Below are positions 1-4,729 of a stretch of DNA of 6,224 nucleotides, one piece after another. The notes under the pieces are model-generated. The model saw nothing but the letters and a program-made list of their open reading frames with translations. It had not been told where the DNA came from and ran no database searches. The DNA is taken from assembly GCA_002332795.1 (NCBI GenBank), contig DDBP01000282.1, positions 10,840-17,063 on the forward strand, given 5' to 3'. Position numbers and translations under genes: made by a program. Origin of the DNA: Anaerolineales bacterium UBA2029. Its GTDB lineage: Bacteria; Chloroflexota; Anaerolineae; Aggregatilineales; Aggregatilineaceae. The stretch's first letter is position 1; the number at the start of each line of letters is the position of its first letter.

Positions 1-285
1 GATGGCCGCGGGCGTCGTCAGTTCGACGATGACGTTGACCAGCCCCTGTTTGGCCACGTTGTAAAGCAGCGGATCAGTACCCGCGGGCACGACTTCGCGC
101 AGCGGCGTATCGAGCGTGCGGGAAGCAGGTTGGGCAGAAAGAGGAAACTCGGTGAGCTTGCGCGGTGCGCCCGGCCCCTGCGCCTGCACCGTCGCAGGCG
201 GCACCAGCCAGGACAGGCTCAACACCACGATCAGGCCGACGAACAAAGCTCCTTGCAAAAGTGTCTGGCGCGTCTTCTGGTTCAT
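1..285 (-). CDS. Secreted protein, N-terminal part only; probable S8 (subtilisin-like) protease with I9 prodomain
   Basis: The first 95 codons are visible; the rest lies beyond the left edge. The start at 285 is followed by a signal peptide: MNQKTRQ, then a hydrophobic stretch (about residues 11-29) and a likely cleavage site near ATVQAQG (about residue 36). The mature part has a linker and then VNVIVELTTPAAI at the cut end, which matches the first beta strand of the inhibitor-I9 prodomain that precedes many secreted S8 proteases. No catalytic Asp/His/Ser region is inside the window, so protease function is inferred. Upstream, AAGGGTGG about 7 bases before ATG is a modest ribosome-binding site. 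The gene follows the free-standing I9 gene by 186 bases in the same direction, and I see no convincing promoter in that gap, so read-through from the I9 promoter is plausible. It could instead be a second I9-only protein. Confidence 0.7.
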   Translation of the reverse strand, partial: MNQKTRQTLLQGALFVGLIVVLSLSWLVPPATVQAQGPGAPRKLTEFPLSAQPASRTLDTPLREVVPAGTDPLLYNVAKQGLVNVIVELTTPAAI

Positions 286-430
286 GAAACCCACCCTTGG
301 TACGAAAAATGGCTCATACAAAAGCGCTGACGAACGCCGGGATGGCAGTGCTCGCAGCGAGAAGTACCGTTCAGCAGGATATCAGGCCCGTTATCCCCCC
401 TTTCTGGCTCGCAAGAATGCTGCCGTTGCA

Positions 431-460
431 GACAACGACTGACCGAAGCCAGTCATCGTC
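431..460 (-). terminator. Stable UUCG-loop hairpin after the I9 gene; possible terminator or mRNA 3' stabiliser
   Basis: Arms 431-443 and 448-460 pair over 13 bp in the minus-strand transcript with no mismatch (three G-U wobbles), closed by a C(UUCG)G tetraloop, a very stable loop type. It starts 11 bases after the stop codon of the I9 gene. No U-tract follows, so it is not a classical intrinsic terminator. It could stop transcription partly, protect the 3' end, or mark a processing site before the downstream protease gene. Confidence 0.5.
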
Positions 461-471
461 CGCCCGCCGGT

Positions 472-1104
472 TCAGTAGACCATCGCCCCATCGGGCCTGC
501 CGGGCGCGACTGGCGCGACGGGAAGCGGTTTGGCCGGAGTGAGCGGCCCTGGGACGGGCGCGTTCTCCGTCAACTGTCCAATGCGCAGCGGGCGCACGGC
601 GATCACGCCGGGCAGGGCACGGATAGCGTCCAGGTGCGCCGCGTCCACGCGAATCAGAATGCTGTTAAGCGTCCATTGCGTGCGGCCCAACACGGTAGCG
701 TTGATGGGGGGAGCAGTGAGAGCAGCGAGGAGCGCGAGTTGGGCAGCGTCCAGGTGTTGCGCATACTGCGCGGCCAGCCGTTGGGCGACATCATCGGGCA
801 GGCGCAGCACTGTTTGCGCCAGGGCATAGGCTCTGGCTGCCGGAGGATCGCTCAGTTCGACGGCGACCTCGACCTGGCCTGTGCGCGGCAATGCGCCTTC
901 GCGCGGCCCGATGGCAATCCCCTGCTCGACGAGGGGCGGCGCAGGCCAGGGTACGGCTGGTTTCGCTACGCCTGGGATGGGCGTAGGGGTCGGCTCTGCG
1001 CCCGCGTTGCTCAGGCGCGCGCCACTGCTCAGCGCTACCAGCAACAACAAGCCGGCGGTAGCGCACTGCAACGCCCGGCCTGCAGTTGCAGATGCCCGAC
1101 TCAT
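472..1104 (-). CDS. Secreted free-standing inhibitor-I9 (subtilisin propeptide-like) protein
   Basis: 210 residues. Residues 1-36 form a signal peptide (hydrophobic LLLLVALSSGA, probable cleavage near SNAGA), followed by a Pro/Thr-rich linker (37-75). Residues 77-174 resemble an I9 prodomain: QVEVAVELSDPPAARAYA (beta 1), a helix with LDAAQLALLAAL (118-129), and NSILIRVDAAHLDAIRALPG then VIAVRP (147-172), the usual 'N-x-hydrophobic strand, helix, LPGV-x-V' ending. After it comes only a Pro/Ala-rich tail to residue 210; there is no S8 catalytic domain. In S8 enzymes I9 acts as intramolecular chaperone and tight inhibitor, and independent I9 proteins that inhibit subtilisins are known (Pleurotus POIA1). 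A trans-acting inhibitor or foldase for the protein encoded just downstream is my inference. A decayed protease gene is the alternative, but the frame is clean and has its own promoter. AGGAGAGA (1118-1125) precedes the start at rather long spacing. Confidence 0.8.
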   Translation of the reverse strand: MSRASATAGRALQCATAGLLLLVALSSGARLSNAGAEPTPTPIPGVAKPAVPWPAPPLVEQGIAIGPREGALPRTGQVEVAVELSDPPAARAYALAQTVLRLPDDVAQRLAAQYAQHLDAAQLALLAALTAPPINATVLGRTQWTLNSILIRVDAAHLDAIRALPGVIAVRPLRIGQLTENAPVPGPLTPAKPLPVAPVAPGRPDGAMVY

Positions 1105-1125
1105 GGCGACCCCACGGTCTCTCCT

Positions 1126-1150
1126 GGTGCTCTGGCATGACCAGAGTACC
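1126..1150 (-). promoter_or_regulatory. Inverted repeat in the 5' leader of the I9 gene
   Basis: GGTGCTCTGG (1126-1135) and CCAGAGTACC (1141-1150) are inverted repeats with one G-U type position and a 5-base spacer. They lie between the predicted transcription start (about 1161) and the start codon, directly against the AGGAGAGA ribosome-binding site at 1118-1125. The element could be an operator for a dimeric regulator or an RNA hairpin that tunes translation; the sequence alone cannot decide. Confidence 0.45.
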
Positions 1151-1167
1151 AGCGAACACCCTGCCTT

Positions 1168-1195
1168 ATTCTAATCCGATCGCCGGGCCTGTCAA
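1168..1195 (-). promoter_or_regulatory. Sigma-70-type promoter of the I9 gene
   Basis: On the minus strand a perfect -35 hexamer TTGACA (1190-1195) is separated by 16 bases from TAGAAT (1168-1173), which matches TATAAT at five of six positions. The predicted start near 1161 gives a leader of about 57 bases. This is the only strong promoter I found in the window, and it lies in a relatively AT-rich stretch. The I9 gene, and perhaps the protease gene after it, would be transcribed from here. Confidence 0.7.
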
Positions 1196-1200
1196 AACGT

Positions 1201-1240
1201 TGGTTTGTGATCTTTATACGGATACAGCGGACGATCACCA
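1201..1240 (-). other. Imperfect inverted repeat between the RAYT-like gene and the I9 promoter
   Basis: GTGATC (1207-1212) and GATCAC (1233-1238) are perfect arms 20 bases apart; TGG (1201-1203) and CCA (1238-1240) can extend the stem across a bulge. In the minus transcript it lies about 26 bases after the stop of the RAYT-like gene and just before the -35 box of the I9 gene. It may be a weak terminator for the former or an upstream regulatory site for the latter. Only a short TTTT follows. Confidence 0.25.
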
Positions 1241-1266
1241 GGATTCTTAGCACTATGTGCAACTGC

Positions 1267-1740
1267 TCAGAGGAACAGGTGGCAGTAAGGCCATTCGTTG
1301 CCGGGCGCTGCCAGACCAGCCCGCAACGGCGCTTCGACCAGCCCTTGCAGAGCGCGGCCTACCTGAGCCATGTCATGCAGCCATGTGCAGTGAAACCCCG
1401 CCTGCCACAGCCGGTACAGCGCCCCGCCCCACACCGGGTTGAACCGCAGCACTGCGTCGAGCGCGTCTGTGTCTGCGGAGCGGCGGATGAGGGACAGCGC
1501 TCGTGCCGCCGTCTCCGCCTTGACCTGCGCGACGAAGCGCTGCAATGCCACTCCTTCGCAGGGGCCGAGCACCAGCCGGACACTATCGGGCAGCACCACG
1601 TAGCCCCACAGACGGCCCGGTGCCTCCAGCGCGCAGCCGTTCAGCGCGGCGCAGATCGCCCGCGCCAGATATGGCTTGGCCAGCTTCGGCGCTCGCCCGA
1701 CGACGGTGAGCATGACGCTGGCGTGTAGCAGCTCGTCCAT
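1267..1740 (-). CDS. Degenerate Y1/RAYT-like (IS200-type) transposase homologue lacking catalytic residues
   Basis: 157 residues with an intact frame. The layout follows REP-associated/IS200-like Y1 transposases: a first strand ASVMLTVVGR (7-16), a helix, then WGYVVLPDSVRLVLGP (45-60) where active members have a MPDHVHLL-type HUH motif, then LWQAGFH (111-117), and at the end RALQGLVEAPLRAGL (129-143) with EWPY (149-152), matching the family's 'aL-x-YI-x-x-NP-x-raGL ... ypySS' ending. Both HUH histidines are replaced (S53, R55), and the position of the catalytic tyrosine appears to be G133. It therefore should not cut DNA, but the fold signature is kept and no stop or frameshift is seen. It could be a domesticated DNA- or RNA-binding protein or an early-stage relic. 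No Shine-Dalgarno sequence precedes ATG at 1740, so the start is less certain. Homology is judged by eye. Confidence 0.65.
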   Translation of the reverse strand: MDELLHASVMLTVVGRAPKLAKPYLARAICAALNGCALEAPGRLWGYVVLPDSVRLVLGPCEGVALQRFVAQVKAETAARALSLIRRSADTDALDAVLRFNPVWGGALYRLWQAGFHCTWLHDMAQVGRALQGLVEAPLRAGLAAPGNEWPYCHLFL

Positions 1741-1786
1741 GAGAAGACGCCGCTCATGACAGGCCGACGATCGAACCCTGACCGCA

Positions 1787-1816
1787 AGTGTAGTGCGTCG
1801 CGCGCGCCCCTGCCAG
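1787..1816 (-). promoter_or_regulatory. Weak candidate promoter for the RAYT-like gene
   Basis: On the minus strand TACACT (1787-1792) and CTGGCA (1811-1816) stand 18 bases apart, each agreeing with the sigma-70 consensus at four of six positions. It would place the transcription start about 40 bases before the start codon at 1740. The match is poor and could be chance. Confidence 0.2.
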
Positions 1817-1873
1817 CCCGACTGCTTTCAGCAGTGTGCCGACGAAATCAAGACTGTCCGGCGAAACGGGGCA

Positions 1874-1955
1874 AGGTCAGGGCCGGGGGATGAGGGCAAA
1901 AAGTGCATAACACGCTCACCGCTGCTCAGGGCACAAAGGCGCTCTGCCCTGACCT
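1874..1955 (-). other. Competing inverted repeats downstream of the metalloprotease gene; possible terminator
   Basis: Starting three bases after the metalloprotease stop codon, the minus transcript carries AGGTCAGGGC (1946-1955 read in reverse). It can pair with a nearby TGCCCTGA (1926-1933, 8 bp stem with 1945-1952, 11-base loop) or with a distant GCCCTGACCT (1874-1883, perfect 10 bp). The two pairings exclude each other. A TTTTT run (1898-1902) lies 23 bases past the shorter hairpin, too far for a standard intrinsic terminator. A 3'-end structure for the long operon is the simplest reading. Confidence 0.4.
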
Positions 1956-1957
1956 GC

Positions 1958-3340
1958 CTATTGCACCGCCGCCAGCAACTCCTCGCGCGTGGTGATGCCG
2001 CGCATGGTGCGCAGGAAATCCTCCAGCGAGGCGCTGCGGGCGAGAATGCGCTCGATGGCCGGGCCGGTGGGATCGGCACCGCCCGCGCCCGGCTCTCCCT
2101 GATACCCGCCATAGAAGGCGAAGTATGCCTGATTCAGCTTGCGAATGGGGTAGCCGTGCCGGGCGAACTTGCGCTGTTGCGCAGCCATATAGACTTCCGC
2201 CGCCTCGACCATTCCCTGCCACAGCAGGAAATCCACGCGGGCGCGGGTAGCGGCCATCTCGCGGGCGAAGTCGAAGGGAGGCGGGGCGTCGGGGTTGTGA
2301 GCAGGAGCGGGCGTCGCCGCGGCCATGTCCTGCGGGGGAGCAAGGAACGACGGATATTGCGGGATGGGCACGTCCGGGTAGTAGCGCGCGACCACGCGCT
2401 GCGCCACGGCCCGCCCGAAGAAGGTCGCCGTCGTCTCGTTGATGATGCGCGTTGCGGGCCGCGCGTTGTATTCCCAGCCGAGCGGATAGAAGACCAGGTA
2501 GTGATGCGCCCACTCGTGCGCGGTAACCTCGAAGACGCGCGCGAGCATGGCCGTCGGATTGCCGGACGACGGCTCGACGATCATGGCCGGGTACAGGCTC
2601 AGCCCGCCCAACGGCACCACCAGCGAGGACACGTTCAGCGCGGCGTCAATGCGCGCTTCGAGCGCCTCGCGCTCTTCGACGGTCAGCGCGTTCACGTCCA
2701 CATTGGCGGCGACGGTGATACGCTCGCGCGGGGAGACGATGAGCGCCATCGGTGTCTCGGTGAAATGCATGGCGACAGGTGGCAACACCTGCCCCAGCAC
2801 GCCGAAGCCCTCGTCGGCCAGCACCGCCGACACCTGGCCTTCGATCAGGCTCTCCACCAGCGGCTGATCATTGCGCAGGCGAGCGCGTAGCGCGTCGCGC
2901 TCGGCGCGCAGCGCGGCAGCGGCGCTCTGCGGGTCGGAGACGCTGGGGTCGGCATAGAGCTGCTCGATGCGCCGTTCGAGCGCCTGCACGTCGCTGAGCG
3001 TCCGCACGTAGTTCAGCACCAGTGCCCGCCCGCGCTCGTCGGACAGATAAGGGGCGACACCCAGCACGGTCTGCCCCAGTTTGCCCCACAGCGCCTCCAC
3101 TTCCCAGGCGGCGTAATCGAACAGATAGGGGCGTGCCAGCGCTGTGACGCGCGCGCTCAGCGATGTGTCGCGCACGGCTCCATCGCCCAGAGCGACGATC
3201 AGCGCGACCGTCAGCGCCAGCCGCAGCAACACGATCCACAGCGCCCCCAGGATACGCCGGGCGCGCCGCCAGAGCCGTCGCACAGCGGCGATCGCGGTCT
3301 GCGCGGTCTGCACGGCGCGCCAGAGCAGAGCGATGGGCAT
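1958..3340 (-). CDS. Membrane-anchored zinc metalloprotease (HExxH, gluzincin-like)
   Basis: 460 residues. A basic N-terminus (RRLWRRARR, 21-29) precedes one membrane segment (about 30-51), so by the positive-inside rule the remainder should lie outside the cytoplasm. Residues 115-160 are helical, charged and possibly coiled-coil. The catalytic core is EVTAHEWAHHYLVF (271-284): H275 and H279 as zinc ligands and E276 as general base. INETTATFFG (300-309) supplies E302 as the probable third ligand, 23 residues after H279, as in gluzincins. The HEWAHH...NETTATF pattern recalls the putative aminopeptidase family PF10023, but I cannot assign a family firmly. A Pro/Ala-rich linker (332-356) leads to a helical C-terminal domain. 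AGGAG lies 10 bases before ATG. It is the last gene of the probable four-gene unit, 34 bases after the thioesterase gene. The substrate is unknown. Confidence 0.8.
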   Translation of the reverse strand: MPIALLWRAVQTAQTAIAAVRRLWRRARRILGALWIVLLRLALTVALIVALGDGAVRDTSLSARVTALARPYLFDYAAWEVEALWGKLGQTVLGVAPYLSDERGRALVLNYVRTLSDVQALERRIEQLYADPSVSDPQSAAAALRAERDALRARLRNDQPLVESLIEGQVSAVLADEGFGVLGQVLPPVAMHFTETPMALIVSPRERITVAANVDVNALTVEEREALEARIDAALNVSSLVVPLGGLSLYPAMIVEPSSGNPTAMLARVFEVTAHEWAHHYLVFYPLGWEYNARPATRIINETTATFFGRAVAQRVVARYYPDVPIPQYPSFLAPPQDMAAATPAPAHNPDAPPPFDFAREMAATRARVDFLLWQGMVEAAEVYMAAQQRKFARHGYPIRKLNQAYFAFYGGYQGEPGAGGADPTGPAIERILARSASLEDFLRTMRGITTREELLAAVQ

Positions 3341-3374
3341 GTCAGACGGACTCCTGGCCCGCGAGCGCGGCGTC

Positions 3375-3782
3375 TCAGCCGCCTTTGGCCGCGACGCGCG
3401 CCTCGAAACGGGCCTTATCTACCACGAAACGTTCGTGCGTGCCCGCGCCGATCTGTTCCACCTCGTCGTGTGCTTCTACGGCGAAGATCAGCCGCCGCCC
3501 GTCTACCTCGACCAGCCGGGCGGTTGCCCGCACGGTCATGCCCACCGGCGTCGCGGCCAGATGGCGCACGTCCAGGTGCGTGCCGACAGAAGTTTGCCCC
3601 GCGGGCAGATGCCCCTGCAGCGCTGCGACGGCTGCCCCCTCCAGCAGGGCGATCAGAGCCGGTGTGGAAAAGGCCCGCACATTGCCGCTACCCAGCGCCG
3701 CGGCGGTGTGCTGCTCCTCCACGCGCAGGCTCACCTCGCCGGTCAGCCCTGGCGCGAGTGTCCCAGGGGTGCTGTCACTCAT
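3375..3782 (-). CDS. FlK-like hotdog-fold acyl-CoA thioesterase
   Basis: 135 residues, the normal size for a single hotdog domain, predicted cytoplasmic. It should hydrolyse an acyl-CoA thioester and aligns by eye with fluoroacetyl-CoA thioesterase FlK along its length: GLTGEVSLRV at the start, FSTPALIALLEGAA on the central helix, SVGTHLDVRHLAATPVG, then GRRLIFAVEAHDEVEQIG and GTHERFVV near the end. T40, E48 and H74 keep the same spacing (8 and 26 residues) as the FlK catalytic T42, E50 and H76. FlK's fluoroacetate selectivity depends on a hydrophobic lid that I cannot confirm here, and no fluorometabolite genes are nearby, so a housekeeping or unknown short acyl-CoA is the likelier substrate. 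GAGGTGAG a few bases before ATG is a good ribosome-binding site. The gene sits 46 bases after the DUF429 gene. Confidence 0.88.
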   Translation of the reverse strand: MSDSTPGTLAPGLTGEVSLRVEEQHTAAALGSGNVRAFSTPALIALLEGAAVAALQGHLPAGQTSVGTHLDVRHLAATPVGMTVRATARLVEVDGRRLIFAVEAHDEVEQIGAGTHERFVVDKARFEARVAAKGG

Positions 3783-3828
3783 AGACTCACCTCATCAGAT
3801 CAGTACCTGTCCGCTACAAACGCTGGCA

Positions 3829-4650
3829 TTATGCCCCGGCAGTCGCCGGATCGACAATCCATCCTTCCAACGGATCGGCGTCCGGCGGCACGCCATACCC
3901 GGCCTGTCCGCTGGCCCAGGCCGCCTGCACGGCGCACAGCAGCGCATCGAGGCGGTCGCCGCTGCCGTCGTTCAGCAGAGTTTCGGCCAGGTCGCCCGGC
4001 AGGTCGAGCGCAACGCCATAGAGATCGTCGCAACGTTCCCGCAGCCCGGCCAGCAGATCGCGGCGGGCGTCGCGCTGAGCCGGAGTCTGCCGGGCTGGAG
4101 AATCGCTCTTGTAAGGGCGCTTCCCGATCCACCGACGCGCCACCAACGCGGGATAGGCTTCCAGCGCTATCCGTCTGTCGCCGGTTGGATGGCAGGGAAT
4201 GACCGACACGCCCGCCGCCAGCAGGCGCGGCGCGCCCGCCCAGAACATGCGCCCCACTGGCACGCGATGCACCATCAGCGGGCTGCGCGCTCCGGCCAGC
4301 GCGTCAGTGCGGCGCAGCGGGTGTTTGTCGCCGGGAGGGCGGGCGTCGCGGTAGGCCTGGAGCGCGGCCAGAAACTCATCGCGGCTCAGCGTTCCCACGC
4401 GGGCCACCATCTCGGCCCAGCTTGCGCCCCAGCGCAACGCGCGGATCAGCGAGACTGGTTGGCCGAAGGGGAAATCGAAACCGGCAACCCAGGGACCGGG
4501 CCGCGCCAGAAACGCCTCGAACGCGGCGAAATCGGTCAGCGCCTCGATGCGCTGCAGGCGTAGCACGCCGCCGGAGAGGGCGCACACCGCGCAGGTGATC
4601 GGCTTGCGCGGACGGGGAGCGCTGCTGAAATCCACACCGAAGATGAGCAT
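3829..4650 (-). CDS. DUF429 domain protein (predicted RNase H-fold nuclease)
   Basis: 273 residues. MLIFGVDFSSAP opens the protein with D7, the first acidic residue of the RNase H-like fold; WVAGFDFPFGQP (54-65) gives D59; RIALEAYPALV (160-170) gives E164; and GDRLDALLCAVQAAW (231-245) gives D232 and D235. This order (GxD, GFDxP, HPxxxxxxEAYPA, GDxxDALxCAxxAAW) is typical of DUF429 (PF04250), a family predicted to bind metal but without an established substrate. HRVPVGRMFWAG (128-139) is another probable active-site region. The start at 4650 is fixed by the family's very early GxD motif, and an in-frame stop lies at 4672-4674. No Shine-Dalgarno sequence is present because a palindromic repeat ends two bases before ATG. 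It probably belongs to the same unit as its neighbours, though the functional link is unclear. Confidence 0.88.
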   Translation of the reverse strand: MLIFGVDFSSAPRPRKPITCAVCALSGGVLRLQRIEALTDFAAFEAFLARPGPWVAGFDFPFGQPVSLIRALRWGASWAEMVARVGTLSRDEFLAALQAYRDARPPGDKHPLRRTDALAGARSPLMVHRVPVGRMFWAGAPRLLAAGVSVIPCHPTGDRRIALEAYPALVARRWIGKRPYKSDSPARQTPAQRDARRDLLAGLRERCDDLYGVALDLPGDLAETLLNDGSGDRLDALLCAVQAAWASGQAGYGVPPDADPLEGWIVDPATAGA

Positions 4651-4652
4651 TG

Positions 4653-4717
4653 AGCCGTCAGCGGTCAGCTCTCAGCCTTCAACTGTCGTCTCTTGGTGAC
4701 CGCTGACGGCTGAAAGC
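4653..4717. repeat. Palindromic array of degenerate heptamers (GCNNTCA / TGANNGC)
   Basis: Four tandem heptamers of form GCNNTCA occupy 4654-4681 (GCCGTCA, GCGGTCA, GCTCTCA, GCCTTCA). Three of the reverse form TGANNGC occupy 4697-4717 (TGACCGC, TGACGGC, TGAAAGC). The outer parts form a perfect 15-bp inverted repeat (4653-4667 with 4697-4711) with a 29-base loop. Arrays of this CAGC-TTTCAGC-GGTCAGC kind occur, from memory, in intergenic DNA of several bacterial phyla. It fills most of the gap between the glycosyltransferase stop and the DUF429 start and would fold as a strong hairpin in the shared transcript. Confidence 0.8.
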
Positions 4718-4729
4718 TGCTCGTCCCTC

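Noticed and set aside
116..542. Small plus-strand open frames over the gap between the I9 gene and the probable protease gene
   Set aside because: They have no ribosome-binding site or recognisable motif and overlap the signal-peptide region of a better supported minus-strand gene.
472..1104. Reading the I9 gene as the 5' half of a frameshifted subtilase
   Set aside because: The next gene begins with its own signal peptide and prodomain-like strand, and the 186-base gap is too short to hold an S8 catalytic domain in any frame.
1793..2890. Long plus-strand open frame of 365 codons
   Set aside because: It is antisense to the metalloprotease gene and part of the adjoining gap, is rich in Arg/His/Gly as expected for a complementary frame of high-GC coding DNA, and has no recognisable domain.
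3375..3782. Naming the thioesterase flK
   Set aside because: The triad spacing matches, but the fluoroacetate-selective lid cannot be confirmed and there is no fluorometabolite gene context.
3163..4563. Plus-strand open frame of 466 codons spanning several genes
   Set aside because: It runs antisense through the thioesterase and DUF429 genes, which have clear family motifs on the minus strand; its Ala/Arg/Ser-rich composition is that of a shadow frame.
4653..4717. Heptamer array as a CRISPR or as an intrinsic terminator
   Set aside because: Units are 7 bases with no unique spacers, so it is not CRISPR; no U-tract follows and a start codon comes directly after, so it is not a standard terminator.
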